In this document: positions 17,265 through 27,120 of the stretch, piece by piece
How positions within the stretch are numbered: the stretch's first letter is position 1
Layout: each line of letters starts with the position of its first letter
Source: Arenibacter sp. P308M17
GTDB taxonomy: Bacteria; Bacteroidota; Bacteroidia; Flavobacteriales; Flavobacteriaceae
NCBI RefSeq assembly: GCF_003426735.1
Contig: NZ_QVON01000004.1
Span: 186,001-250,000 of the forward strand
Direction of reading: 5' to 3'
DNA length: 64,000 bases
Translations under genes and position numbers: made by a program
The notes under the pieces: model-generated
Seen by the model: the letters and a program-made list of their open reading frames with translations, nothing else
What the model was told of the DNA's origin: nothing
Database searches by the model: none

Positions 17265-18251
17265 TTACGTTGTCATGATATCGGAAACCCTCATAAGCTC
17301 CTTATCAATTTTTGTATGTCCTTTTATAGCCTTACTGATAGGTGTCAGGGTAATCGTATTATCCTGTATACCCACCATCAGGTTCGTTTTTCCTTCCAAT
17401 AATGCTTCCACGGCCTTAACACCCATTCTACTTGCCAAAACACGATCAAAACAGGATGGTGCCCCCCCTCTCTGCATATGTCCCAAAACGGAAACACGCA
17501 CATCATAAATAGGCAGGTGCTCTTCCACGTACTCCTTTAGTTCGAATACATTTTTACCGGTCTTGTCGCCTTCAGCCACCACCACAATACTGGATGATTT
17601 ACCGGATTGCTTACTACGCTTCAAAGATTCCAACAATCGTTCCAGTCCCAGATTTTCCTCTGGGATCAAAATCTCTTCCGCACCGGCACCAACACCTGCA
17701 TTCAAGGCAATATGGCCCACGTCCCGTCCCATTACCTCAACAAAGAAGAGCCTATTGTGGGAACTGGCCGTATCCCTAATTTTATCGATGCACTCTACGG
17801 CTGTATTCAAAGCCGTATCAAAACCTAAGGTATAGGTAGTACCGAATATATCGTTGTCTATGGTTCCCGGGATTCCGATGACCGGAAAATCAAATTCCTT
17901 GTTAAAGGTCAGAGCACCTGTAAAGCTGCCATCGCCCCCAATAACTACGAATGCATCTATACCTGCCTTCTTCAATTGATCGTATGCTATTTGACGGCCT
18001 TCCTTGGTCTTAAAAGGTAAGCAACGGGCAGATTTAAGGATGGTGCCCCCCTTGTTGATAATGTTGTTGACACTACGTGCATCCATTACCTTAAAATCAC
18101 CTTCCATCATGCCTTCATATCCCCTATAGATACCAACACATTCTACCTTTAAATAGGCACATGTACGCACTACTGCCCTAATGGCAGCATTCATTCCCGG
18201 AGAGTCTCCCCCTGATGTAAATACACCAATTTTTTTTATTGCTGAAGCCAT
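17265..18251 (-). CDS. pfkA: ATP-dependent 6-phosphofructokinase
   Basis: Key glycolytic enzyme, 328 aa. Visible motifs are GVFTSGGDSPGMNAAIR (ATP site), IGGDGSFTGA, GIPGTIDND (catalytic Asp), VEVMGRDVGHIAL and GHMQRGG. First gene of the likely pfkA-gapA operon. A perfect -7-type TAAGTTTG is on this strand at 18277-18284, 26 bp upstream of the ATG. Confidence 0.97.
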   Translation of the reverse strand: MASAIKKIGVFTSGGDSPGMNAAIRAVVRTCAYLKVECVGIYRGYEGMMEGDFKVMDARSVNNIINKGGTILKSARCLPFKTKEGRQIAYDQLKKAGIDAFVVIGGDGSFTGALTFNKEFDFPVIGIPGTIDNDIFGTTYTLGFDTALNTAVECIDKIRDTASSHNRLFFVEVMGRDVGHIALNAGVGAGAEEILIPEENLGLERLLESLKRSKQSGKSSSIVVVAEGDKTGKNVFELKEYVEEHLPIYDVRVSVLGHMQRGGAPSCFDRVLASRMGVKAVEALLEGKTNLMVGIQDNTITLTPISKAIKGHTKIDKELMRVSDIMTT

Positions 18252-18435
18252 AAAAATTTTAAAAAAACAAAACTAGCAAACTTATTTCAATAAATACCCC
18301 ACTTTGGCTTTAATTTGACAACAACGGAGCACTCCAACGTTTTCGTTAAATAATTTCTTGGAAATTGTTAAATTCGTAATTAATTCCTCAGGAAAAGCGA
18401 TTGTTTCGGGATTATCCGAAACTACCAAAAAAACC

Positions 18436-21400
18436 TTAATTTTTCCCTAAAATTTTACGTAGGAGCTGTTTAAAACTATCAAAGTCCACTTGATAGGAAA
18501 GTCCGACCCCCTGGGTATATCCCTGGCGATCTGCCAGAAATTGTTGGATTTCATTTTCCCGATTGAATATTTTGGCACTTAGGGTGCCTTCTTCATTCAG
18601 CAAAATCTGAACTTCCACATCCCCGGCCACTACGGTTTCCGATACGCCCCCTACAGGAACCCCTACCCTTCCGTTCAAAAGGACCCTTTCACTGATCTGT
18701 GTGGACAGGGTTACCCCCAATCTATTTTCGGTCTGTATATCCGTACTTCTATCCAGAATACCTTGTTCATAGGACAATCCAAAATTTAATTTGTCATTGT
18801 CTCCGGACAATAAGGAGTTGAGGAGTCCGGAAGCGGATTGAAGGAGGTTACCGGTAACCGCCTGTTGGTTAATGCCTGTCTGTTCATTTACAAAAGAGCC
18901 TTGTGCCAGAAGAAAAAGAGCATTTTTTTCGGCAATGGTAGGATCTTGCAACCTATATTCCAATTCGGACTTCACAATGGAATTGGTGCCGGGAAACTCT
19001 ATTCTCCAATCTATGACCGGGCTTTCCAACTCTCCGGTCAACCTTACCACTACATCGGTGGGAATGCGTCTGGTATACCCGGGATTGTCCAAGAGCGGAG
19101 CCGGGTTTGCATTTAAGGAATAGACGGCTTCCATATTCAATTGCGCCGCCAGGGGCTCCCGCTCCCAGGTAATATTACCTCCAGGTTTTACCTTAAAGGT
19201 CTTATCCACAATACCGCCAAACTTATAGCGAAACTGCCCCGTCACTACTACGAAATCCCCGTACATATTAAATTTTCCGTTGGTATTGATTTCAATAAAC
19301 AAAATTCCCGCACCTGTCCCTTTTAAGGAACTGCCTGTTTTGGTATCGACAACAATTTCAACTTCGGCATCCGGGGTAACATCCAGGTTAAAGGCCAACT
19401 CCAGGCCTTCTACCTCTTTTAATACCCGTTGTTCCCTATCCAAATCCTCCACTTTCTTTCCCACAAAATTGATAAAGGAAAAATCCCCAACACTGACCAC
19501 ATCACTTATCGGGATCTTTAAGGAGGTCCCCCTAGCGGTTTCCCCATCCACATTGATCGTAAGGGCATTGGTAGGTCCGAAAATCCTTCCAGTGCCATTT
19601 AAATACCCGGCACCGTAGTACAACACTTCTTCCTTAAATGGGGTATTGAGTATTAAGAAACGATCATTATTGGTATCTACATTCAAGTCCAGGCTCCAAT
19701 CCGTAAATAACTTATGGGTTATGGTACCATCCAAGGTTGCCTTGGTATTCATGGCCACATCGGTTAGATTGATCTTCTGAAAATCAAAGGTCTGGTCCAT
19801 TAATTTTACTCTGGAATACGGTGCAAAACTATAATCCACATTTAAATAGGGAATGGCAATACCAGCATCATTCAAAGACAGTACCCCGCTCCAATTGGGA
19901 TTGTTCACGGGCCCCTTTATAATGGCGCTTCCCTGTAGCAGGCCCCGTATATTGGTTATTACCCCCTCTCCCAAAGGACTGAAGGGCTCTAAATTAAACT
20001 TATTGAAATCTACTATGAGATTTGCCTGGGGAATCTTTTCCCTATTGGAGATATTCCCTACCACACTGAGCTTCTCGAAACCATTATCTTCCAAGGTGGT
20101 GTTCACCACAAAATCTGTCAAATCCCTATTGCCCACTATACCAATGGCCAAATCCCCCAATGTTATATTATTGATCCCAAAATTTTTAATATTCAAATTG
20201 GAGGACGGTAGATAAACGTTGTCCTTTTGCAAAACGTTCAAAGTTCCGTTCACCTCCCCATGCAGCTTAAGACTATCTATAGAGGGCGTAATCTTGCCCA
20301 AGGTAACAATCTTGAACTGAAGTTCAATATCCTTATAGGTCGAATCCGCCAGCTGTCCCCGTAACCTAATTTGTTCCTGTTCATTATTGTTCATTACCAC
20401 TTCCTCAATAGTAATACTATCCAATGTTTTATTGAGGATTACCTTGTTCTTGTTATTCCCGTCCTTGTTGAGTATCCATTTATTTCCTTTAAAATTTACA
20501 TCGGATGTTTTTAGACCAATAACGGATTTATTCTCCTTGTTAAAGGTGTGGTAGAAATTGAGATTGTAACTATCATTATATTCACTTCCACCTTTAAATT
20601 CCGTTCTAAAAAACAGGGTATCCTTTAAGGTAGTGTTGATCAGATTAAAATCCTTTACATCATAGTAGGGCGTTGCTAGATCCCCTATGGAGACGTAGGT
20701 ATTGAACAATGGGTTCTTATTATCTATCTTAATGTCTATACTATCCAATTCATTGCCATAGGCCACAATACTGGGCGACTTAAAAGTTAACTTAAAATCC
20801 CCTTCATCGGCAATGATATTGCCCCTAATAAAGGTATTGGGGTCAAACTTCACTTCCGGAAAAAACACGTCCACAATCTTGTTGTAAATTTTGAAATTAA
20901 ATGCCAATCTCTGATTTTCCGATATATTGAACGGTCTGTAATTGGTGTAGATACTCCCCAAGGAATTTTGCAGCAACCTGCCGAGTTCCCTGACTTTAAA
21001 ATTGCCCTTCAAATAACCCGTAATAATATCCGGTGAATTAATATCAATAATCCGTGTGCTGTCATTTTCAAAGGAAGAAGAGACCTTAAAATCTTCAAAG
21101 TAGTAGGTTTCGTTCTTGTTCTGATAATTGGTTTTGGTGAATTTTATATCCCCTACAATATTATCCAAGGAATTCCCAGTGATATCCATATTGATATCCC
21201 CTTTAAAAATGGATACGCTATCATTTATAAAATGTATCTTTTTAAGGTCGGCATAATCTACCGAAGCGATAAAATTGAAATTATTTCTGTTTTCCGCAAA
21301 ATCCGCCAAGCCCTTAAAGCTAAACTGAATATTTTCGTCACTGCACAACAGGGAACCATCAAAAAGCTGTTCCTTGATTATCCCCGATACGCTGATATCC

Positions 21401-22764
21401 TTATAGTCATAGCCATTGAAATTTATGGAATACACCTGCCCTATTACCTCGGTATTTAAATATTCCATGACCACTCCCTTGCCCTCCACATTAAAATCCA
21501 GATTTGTTATACCTACCTTATCGGATTCGATTAAATTTCCTAGGTCAAAATTAATAAGGGAGACAAAACCTTTGTAGGAGGCATCGTCTATATGATCAAT
21601 ATCGGTAAGTTCCAAGTCCACATAACTACTTCCAATGAGGGTATTAATATTGGCTTTGGTATCTATTGAAGATTCGGTGATAAGGGCATCGCCCCTAATC
21701 GTAAACTGGCCCAATTTCTGTATCGAAGAGGGCAGAACATCCAGGATATTGGGCAGCAAGGCCCGAAGTTCATAGTAGCTGGAGGTAACATTCTTCATAT
21801 TTGCCTCTAGAACAAAACCGAGGTCCTTGGTAAAAAGGTTCTTGAAATTGAAATCCCCACGAATCCCCGTATTGTCGGTTGTCAAAAACAAATCGTTCGT
21901 ATTCAAATCGTTCAGGACACCATCAACAACAGTGGAGAACGAAACAATTATATCACTCCCAAACTGATTGTAAAGTAGGTTGACTTCGTTCAAGGCCACG
22001 GTAGATTCAATAAACTCGGCATCAATTTTTACCTTGTTCAAAAAATCCTTAAAATCTTCCCGTTCGTAATCAAATACCACTTTGCCCAATATATGGGATT
22101 GGGGGGTCCTGATGCTCAGGGAATCAAAACGCATCTGCTGTTTGGTATATTTGAACTCAGTGGCCATTTCATTTACCTCCACTCCCCTAGTACTGCCAAA
22201 GGACATCTTCTGGATATTGGCCGAAACGTCCGGACCAACAATGGTAAAATCGGAAGCGGAAATATTAAGGTCCACAAAATTCAATACCTCCTCTGTCTCT
22301 CTATTCTTGTCTATGAGCTTAAATTTACTATCGCTAATTTCCACATCGGACGAAGAAAAATAAAAAGGCGGTGTCCCGGGCGCACGTGGTTTTTTATTGT
22401 CCAACTTGTCAATAAACACCTCAAGGTTAGTACTCTTGTCATCCTTATAGGTACTAAGCTTAAAATTGAGTCGCTCAATGGCAATGTCCCCAAACTCCAG
22501 TTTACCGTTCACCAAATTGCGTACGTTTAAGATAGAGGTACTTAAATTATCTATATAGAACAGGGTGTCCTTTCTGTAATCTTCAATATAAACGCCCTTA
22601 AGGGAGGTATCCCAGGAAATCAGGGAAACCCTTAGGCGATCTATATTAATATTGGTACCAAACTCCTTATTGATCTCGGTTGTGGCATACTTGGCAAAAC
22701 GGGTTTGGACAAATGGCAATGAAAGTATTACACTGCCCAAAACACAAATAAGAACGAGTACCAA
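18436..22764 (-). CDS. tamB: TamB-like translocation/assembly (AsmA-related) giant protein
   Basis: Envelope-spanning protein of at least 1442 aa, expected to link inner and outer membrane in outer-membrane biogenesis or lipid transport. One N-terminal transmembrane helix is followed by a long beta-rich region, ending in the DUF490/TamB domain (about residues 1090-1440; segments GTGAGILFIEINTNGKF and FGLSYEQGILDRSTDIQTENRLGVTLSTQ are at its end). The frame given begins at a TTG codon inside the transmembrane helix. The expected basic N-terminus (KKLRKILVRVF) is encoded in frame just upstream to 22800, where an ATC stands in place of ATG (see findings). Divergent from tsaD. Confidence 0.88.
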   Translation of the reverse strand: MVLVLICVLGSVILSLPFVQTRFAKYATTEINKEFGTNINIDRLRVSLISWDTSLKGVYIEDYRKDTLFYIDNLSTSILNVRNLVNGKLEFGDIAIERLNFKLSTYKDDKSTNLEVFIDKLDNKKPRAPGTPPFYFSSSDVEISDSKFKLIDKNRETEEVLNFVDLNISASDFTIVGPDVSANIQKMSFGSTRGVEVNEMATEFKYTKQQMRFDSLSIRTPQSHILGKVVFDYEREDFKDFLNKVKIDAEFIESTVALNEVNLLYNQFGSDIIVSFSTVVDGVLNDLNTNDLFLTTDNTGIRGDFNFKNLFTKDLGFVLEANMKNVTSSYYELRALLPNILDVLPSSIQKLGQFTIRGDALITESSIDTKANINTLIGSSYVDLELTDIDHIDDASYKGFVSLINFDLGNLIESDKVGITNLDFNVEGKGVVMEYLNTEVIGQVYSINFNGYDYKDISVSGIIKEQLFDGSLLCSDENIQFSFKGLADFAENRNNFNFIASVDYADLKKIHFINDSVSIFKGDINMDITGNSLDNIVGDIKFTKTNYQNKNETYYFEDFKVSSSFENDSTRIIDINSPDIITGYLKGNFKVRELGRLLQNSLGSIYTNYRPFNISENQRLAFNFKIYNKIVDVFFPEVKFDPNTFIRGNIIADEGDFKLTFKSPSIVAYGNELDSIDIKIDNKNPLFNTYVSIGDLATPYYDVKDFNLINTTLKDTLFFRTEFKGGSEYNDSYNLNFYHTFNKENKSVIGLKTSDVNFKGNKWILNKDGNNKNKVILNKTLDSITIEEVVMNNNEQEQIRLRGQLADSTYKDIELQFKIVTLGKITPSIDSLKLHGEVNGTLNVLQKDNVYLPSSNLNIKNFGINNITLGDLAIGIVGNRDLTDFVVNTTLEDNGFEKLSVVGNISNREKIPQANLIVDFNKFNLEPFSPLGEGVITNIRGLLQGSAIIKGPVNNPNWSGVLSLNDAGIAIPYLNVDYSFAPYSRVKLMDQTFDFQKINLTDVAMNTKATLDGTITHKLFTDWSLDLNVDTNNDRFLILNTPFKEEVLYYGAGYLNGTGRIFGPTNALTINVDGETARGTSLKIPISDVVSVGDFSFINFVGKKVEDLDREQRVLKEVEGLELAFNLDVTPDAEVEIVVDTKTGSSLKGTGAGILFIEINTNGKFNMYGDFVVVTGQFRYKFGGIVDKTFKVKPGGNITWEREPLAAQLNMEAVYSLNANPAPLLDNPGYTRRIPTDVVVRLTGELESPVIDWRIEFPGTNSIVKSELEYRLQDPTIAEKNALFLLAQGSFVNEQTGINQQAVTGNLLQSASGLLNSLLSGDNDKLNFGLSYEQGILDRSTDIQTENRLGVTLSTQISERVLLNGRVGVPVGGVSETVVAGDVEVQILLNEEGTLSAKIFNRENEIQQFLADRQGYTQGVGLSYQVDFDSFKQLLRKILGKN

Positions 22765-22794
22765 AAATACTCTGACCAGAATTTTTCTTAATTT

Positions 22795-22822
22795 TTTGAT
22801 AGGGCTTTATGTTTTACCTTTG
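22795..22822 (+). promoter_or_regulatory. Predicted tsaD promoter
   Basis: A TTTG (-33 type) at 22795-22798 and a perfect TACCTTTG (TAnnTTTG, -7 type) at 22815-22822, 26 bp before the GTG start of tsaD. The 16-bp spacer is a little short. The -33 overlaps the 5' end of the divergent tamB-like gene. Confidence 0.45.
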
Positions 22823-22848
22823 TACATTCAAATTTTATTCCAAACAAA

Positions 22849-23874
22849 GTGGATAATAAAACTATTTATATTTTAGCCATTGAGTCCTCGTGCGATGACA
22901 CTTCTGCCGCCGTATTGTGTGGCAATAGGACACTAAGCAATATTGTGGCCACGCAAAAAATACATGAGGAGTATGGCGGGGTTGTTCCCGAACTCGCCTC
23001 AAGGGCGCACCAACAAAATATTGTCCCTGTGGTACACCAAGCATTAGCCAAAGCAAATATCGATAAAAAACAGTTATCCGCCATAGCTTTTACACGTGGA
23101 CCGGGACTTATGGGATCTTTATTGGTAGGAACCTCCTTTGCCAAATCCCTGTCCTTGGGATTGGACATTCCCTTAATTGAGGTAAACCACATGCAGGCCC
23201 ATATTTTATCGCACTTTATTGAGGAAGAAAATTACAGCATGCCCTCCTTCCCCTTTTTAGCAATGACCATTAGTGGAGGACATACGCAAATAGTACTGGT
23301 CAAGGATTTCTTTGATATGGAAATTTTAGGGGAGTCCCTGGATGATGCGGTGGGGGAAGCCTATGACAAAAGCGCAAAAATCTTGGGACTTCCGTATCCT
23401 GGTGGACCCTTGGTAGACAAATATGCCCAATTGGGAAATCCCAAAGCCTTTCCATTTCCCAAGCCCAAGGTGGACGGATTGAATTTTAGCTTTAGCGGTC
23501 TAAAGACCAGTATTCTGTATTTTATACAACGGGAAACCAAAAACAACCCCAATTTTATTGCTGAAAACCTGAACGATATCTGTGCTTCCATCCAAGATAC
23601 CATTATCAATATTCTAATGGATAAAATAAAGAGGGCCGTAAAGCAGACAGGGATAACACAAATAGCTATTGGTGGTGGCGTCTCGGCAAACTCGGGCATT
23701 AGATTGGCCCTTAAAAAAGCTGAGGAAAAATGGGGATGGAATACCTATATCCCTAAATTTGAATATTGTACGGACAATGCAGCCATGATAGGTATTGTAG
23801 GCTATTTGAAATATAGGGAATTGGACTTTGTAGATCAAAGTATTACCGCCAAGGCGAGATATGTGATCCGATAA
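22849..23874 (+). CDS. tsaD: tRNA N6-adenosine threonylcarbamoyltransferase
   Basis: Universal tRNA-modifying enzyme that transfers the threonylcarbamoyl group to A37 of ANN-decoding tRNAs. 341 aa, full length. Motifs are LAIESSCDDTSAAV (nucleotide fold), HMQAHILSHF (metal-binding His pair), MTISGGHTQIVLV, GEAYDKSAKILGLPYPGGP, GGGVSANSGIR, and TDNAAMIG. The start is GTG; it directly precedes the conserved N-terminus. Confidence 0.97.
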   Translation: MDNKTIYILAIESSCDDTSAAVLCGNRTLSNIVATQKIHEEYGGVVPELASRAHQQNIVPVVHQALAKANIDKKQLSAIAFTRGPGLMGSLLVGTSFAKSLSLGLDIPLIEVNHMQAHILSHFIEEENYSMPSFPFLAMTISGGHTQIVLVKDFFDMEILGESLDDAVGEAYDKSAKILGLPYPGGPLVDKYAQLGNPKAFPFPKPKVDGLNFSFSGLKTSILYFIQRETKNNPNFIAENLNDICASIQDTIINILMDKIKRAVKQTGITQIAIGGGVSANSGIRLALKKAEEKWGWNTYIPKFEYCTDNAAMIGIVGYLKYRELDFVDQSITAKARYVIR

Positions 23875-23964
23875 CAGGGTTCAAAGTTTAAGAGGGACAA
23901 TCATGGGTTTGGGATAGGTAAACACCAAAAAAAATAAACGAATTGTAAATTTCATAACCAGCGC

Positions 23965-24669
23965 ATGCAACTTTTCTACCATCCCGAATTGGATAAGCAA
24001 ACGGACCAATTTATTTTTCCTCCAGATGAAAGTCGGCACATTTCCAAAGTATTGCGGAAAAGTTCGGGCGATATTTTGCAGGTCACCAACGGAAAAGGGC
24101 TCTGGATTGAAGCCGAGATTTTGATCCCGGACCATAAAAAATGTAGGGCAAAAATAATTTCGCTGACCCAAGTCCCGCAAAAACCGTATCAACTCCATAT
24201 GGTGGTGGCACCAACAAAACTTAACGACCGTTTCGAGTGGTTTTTGGAGAAGGCCACAGAAATAGGGGTCCATCAGATTACACCCATAATTTGTGAACGT
24301 TCCGAAAGAAGGGTAATTAAAATGGATAGAATGGAAAAGGTTGTCCATGCTGCCATGAAGCAATCCCTACAATCCTATCTGCCACAATTACATCCTGCCA
24401 TTTCCTTTAAGGAATACATGGCCCAACCCCAGAGTGGGGGACTGTACATTGCACATTGCGAGGAAGATCATAAAACAGAACTTTACCATTGTGCCACTGC
24501 CAAAAAAAATACCACCATATTAATTGGTCCGGAGGGGGATTTCTCCCCTGAAGAGATCCAATTGGCAATGGACAAAGGCTTTAGGGCGGTTGCCTTGGGA
24601 AATACAAGGTTGCGTACGGAAACTGCGGCCATTGTGGCCTGTACCACCATGGCCATGCTTAATGTATAA
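23965..24669 (+). CDS. rsmE: 16S rRNA (uracil1498-N3)-methyltransferase
   Basis: SPOUT-class rRNA methyltransferase, 234 aa. The N-terminal PUA-like domain begins MQLFYHPEL; the C-terminal trefoil knot has ILIGPEGDFSPEEI and LGNTRLRTETAAI. Follows tsaD by 90 bp on the same strand. Confidence 0.95.
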   Translation: MQLFYHPELDKQTDQFIFPPDESRHISKVLRKSSGDILQVTNGKGLWIEAEILIPDHKKCRAKIISLTQVPQKPYQLHMVVAPTKLNDRFEWFLEKATEIGVHQITPIICERSERRVIKMDRMEKVVHAAMKQSLQSYLPQLHPAISFKEYMAQPQSGGLYIAHCEEDHKTELYHCATAKKNTTILIGPEGDFSPEEIQLAMDKGFRAVALGNTRLRTETAAIVACTTMAMLNV

Positions 24670-24778
24670 TACTCCATTGGGCATATCTTGTTAATATAGA
24701 CTTTAATAAATCTTTGAATGGCCATGTTTAACATTCCAGGGGAACACATGGCCATTTTAGTTATAGAATCCGTTATTT

Positions 24779-24929
24779 AGTACATGACAAAAATCGTCTT
24801 TTCAAGGCTTCTCTGAAAATCAGCTATACCCCAAGCCCTAAAGGGAGCCTGATTTTCCTCGATTTCACCCTTTAGGGTTGGGGCCGAAAATTGAGGAAAA
24901 TTTTGCGGAATTGAATTTTGTCATGTACT
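24779..24929. mobile_element. 151-bp palindromic MITE-like element, family A copy 2
   Basis: Same length and same perfect 14-bp terminal inverted repeats as 5304-5454, but inserted in the opposite orientation. It shares the internal CCCTAAAGGG palindromes and the GCCTGATTTTCCTC segment. It lies between rsmE and the DUF4159 gene and fills about half of that 311-bp gap; the rest shows nothing recognisable. A TA follows the right end and precedes the left end, but copy 1 does not share this exactly. Confidence 0.75.
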
Positions 24930-24980
24930 AAGAACCCGTTAATATTCTTACATTTGAATACCGCCATTATCCAAGTGTAT

Positions 24981-25631
24981 ATGAAGCAGCTAGTTGTAAT
25001 ACTATTGATATTCCATTTTCATTTGACCGAAAATGTACAGGGGCAGGAAATCGCCGTTTTAAAATACGGGGGCGGAGGCGATTGGTACGCCAACCCTACC
25101 GGGCTTCCCAACCTAATAAAATTCTGTAATCAACAACTTAGGACTACCTTGGACCCCAAGCCGCAAACAGTAGAGGTAGGCAGCCCAAATATTTATCAAT
25201 TCCCATTTGTACATATGACCGGGCATGGAAATATTTTTTTTTCAGCGGAGGAAGCGGCCAACCTAAGGACCTATTTACTGGCAGGAGGATTTCTGCACAT
25301 AGATGATAATTACGGGATGGAACCCTATCTGCGCAAAGAACTCGCCAAAGTATTTCCGGACAAGGAGCTTACGGAATTGGGTGCAGACCATCCCATTTTT
25401 CGGGAACAATTCCAATTTCCAAATGGTTTGCCCAAGATACATGAACATGATGGCAAACGGCCCCAGGCCTTTGGTATCTTCGAACAAAACCGGCTGATCC
25501 TTCTTTTTACCTTTGAAAGCGATCTCGGGGACGGATGGGAAGACCCTGAAGTGCACAACGACCCCCAAGAAGTCCGTTTAAAGGCCTTACAAATGGGGGC
25601 CAATATCATCTCCTACGCTTTTAAAAGCTAA
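24981..25631 (+). CDS. DUF4159 domain-containing exported protein
   Basis: Protein of 216 aa with an N-terminal signal peptide (MKQLVVILLIFHFHL... cleavage near NVQGQ). The mature part is the DUF4159 domain, which adopts a class I glutamine-amidotransferase-like fold: KYGGGGDWYANPTGLPNL, MTGHGNIFFSAEEAANLR, LHIDDNYGMEPYLRKEL, and HPIFREQFQF. The frame is open back to 24918, but that would begin inside the mobile element; the ATG at 24981 starts a proper signal peptide. Function in the cell is not established for the family. The next two loci (pseudogene, methyltransferase) follow on the same strand. Confidence 0.85.
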   Translation: MKQLVVILLIFHFHLTENVQGQEIAVLKYGGGGDWYANPTGLPNLIKFCNQQLRTTLDPKPQTVEVGSPNIYQFPFVHMTGHGNIFFSAEEAANLRTYLLAGGFLHIDDNYGMEPYLRKELAKVFPDKELTELGADHPIFREQFQFPNGLPKIHEHDGKRPQAFGIFEQNRLILLFTFESDLGDGWEDPEVHNDPQEVRLKALQMGANIISYAFKS

Positions 25632-25635
25632 TAGT

Positions 25636-25831
25636 ATGACATCAAAGACCATTGCGGAAGGTATATTAAACGCACCCCTTGGAGATTTTTCTGATCATCA
25701 TTATCGGAGGTTTGCTCCTAGGGGTTACGGGAATGATTATAGCGGTACCTTGCAATACGGCCATAAAAGTAGTCTTAAAAGAATTTTTTAACAAGAATAA
25801 AATTGTAAAGTCCCTTACAAAAAATTTATAA
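25636..25831 (+). pseudogene. Remnant of an AI-2E family transporter (internal deletion)
   Basis: From the ATG at 25636 the frame begins MTSKTIAEGIL, resembling the start of flavobacterial AI-2E family permeases. In another frame from about 25685 the DNA encodes EIFLIIIIGGLLLGVTGM then IIAVPCNTAIKVVLKEFF to a stop at 25831, which is the typical last helix and tail of the same family. About 300 residues that should lie between them are missing, and the two ends are out of frame. The intact family usually sits between DUF4159 and the THUMP-like methyltransferase in related genomes (from memory), exactly this position. Confidence 0.7.
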
Positions 25832-25838
25832 CCCTCCC

Positions 25839-27017
25839 TTGAACAAGAATATTCTAACATCTGAAATTCAAGATTTTATAATTCAAAATTTAAGAACCGA
25901 TCTTATGGCCCTTTTGTTAAGGCCATTAAATTTTGATGGTGTAACCAGCAAGGAGATCGTGGAACAAATAGAAGCTAGGAACAGGTGCAGGGACAAGCTT
26001 CCCACTTGGTACGGCACCTCCTATATTTACTACCCCAACAAATTGAACATAGAACAGACTTCCTCTGAAAACGCTGCCCAGTATAAAGCAGGGCTAATAA
26101 ATGGGAATGTATTATTGGACATGACCGGTGGCTTTGGGGTGGACAGTTATTTTTTCAGCAGCAAAATGGAACAGGTACACCATTGTGAAATAAACAGGGA
26201 TCTTTCGGAAATCGCTGCCCATAATTATAAAATTATGGGGAAGGACAATATATATTGCCATGCCATGGACGGCATGGATTTTCTAAGAACCTCGGACATT
26301 GATTTCGATTGGGTATTCATAGATCCTTCCCGTAGGCATGATGCCAAGGGAAAGGTTTTTTTACTGTCTGATTGTATGCCGAATGTCCCTGATCATCTAG
26401 AAATTATTTTGGGAAAGACGAAAAAAATTATGATAAAAACCGCTCCGCTTCTAGACCTGTCGGCCGGCCAAAGGGAATTGCGCTTCGTTAAGGAAATCCA
26501 TATTGTTGCCGTTAAAAATGAGGTAAAGGAAATCCTTTGGTTATTGGAACGGGATTATGAAAATGAAGTATTGGTAAAAACGGTAAACCTAAGTGAATCA
26601 TCAATGGAAAAGTTCAGCTTTTCCCTAAATGATGAAAAATTGGTCCTCTCCACCTACTCGGATCCCTTGGAATACTTATACGAACCCAATTCGGCCATCC
26701 TAAAATCGGGGGGCTTTAAAACCGTGGGGGATACATTCAAGATGTACAAGTTACATGATCACTCACATTTATACACAAATAACCAACTATCGGAATTTCC
26801 GGGCAGGAGATTTAAGGTGGTCAGGACCATTCCCTTCAATAAAAAAAGAATACAACAACTAGCGCTTAAAAAAGCAAATATTACCGTTCGAAATTTTCCG
26901 ATAAGCGTATCGGAAATAAGGAAAAAGTATAAAATTAAGGATGGGGGGGATGACTATTTATTTTTCACCACCAATCCCGATGGCGAAAAAATAGTGGTTC
27001 AATGCATCAAGATCTAG
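25839..27017 (+). CDS. THUMP-like class I SAM-dependent methyltransferase, TTG start
   Basis: 392-aa protein. SAM motif I is LLDMTGGFGVDSYFFS (about residues 93-108), then the acidic residue in CEINRDL and a catalytic-type VFIDPSRRHDAKGK. The C-terminal region from about residue 300 is the THUMP-domain-like module typical of this flavobacterial family. Target unknown, probably RNA. The start codon is TTG at 25839, 7 bp after the pseudogene stop; no ATG fits the N-terminus better. Confidence 0.82.
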   Translation: MNKNILTSEIQDFIIQNLRTDLMALLLRPLNFDGVTSKEIVEQIEARNRCRDKLPTWYGTSYIYYPNKLNIEQTSSENAAQYKAGLINGNVLLDMTGGFGVDSYFFSSKMEQVHHCEINRDLSEIAAHNYKIMGKDNIYCHAMDGMDFLRTSDIDFDWVFIDPSRRHDAKGKVFLLSDCMPNVPDHLEIILGKTKKIMIKTAPLLDLSAGQRELRFVKEIHIVAVKNEVKEILWLLERDYENEVLVKTVNLSESSMEKFSFSLNDEKLVLSTYSDPLEYLYEPNSAILKSGGFKTVGDTFKMYKLHDHSHLYTNNQLSEFPGRRFKVVRTIPFNKKRIQQLALKKANITVRNFPISVSEIRKKYKIKDGGDDYLFFTTNPDGEKIVVQCIKI

Positions 27018-27120
27018 TGTCCTGTCAACCCTACTTTAGCCATCGGGAGCCCATGCTTCGCTCTGTCGAAGTGACTACTCCTAGAATTACGCAAAAGATC
27101 CGGAAAGCATTGAAACACCT

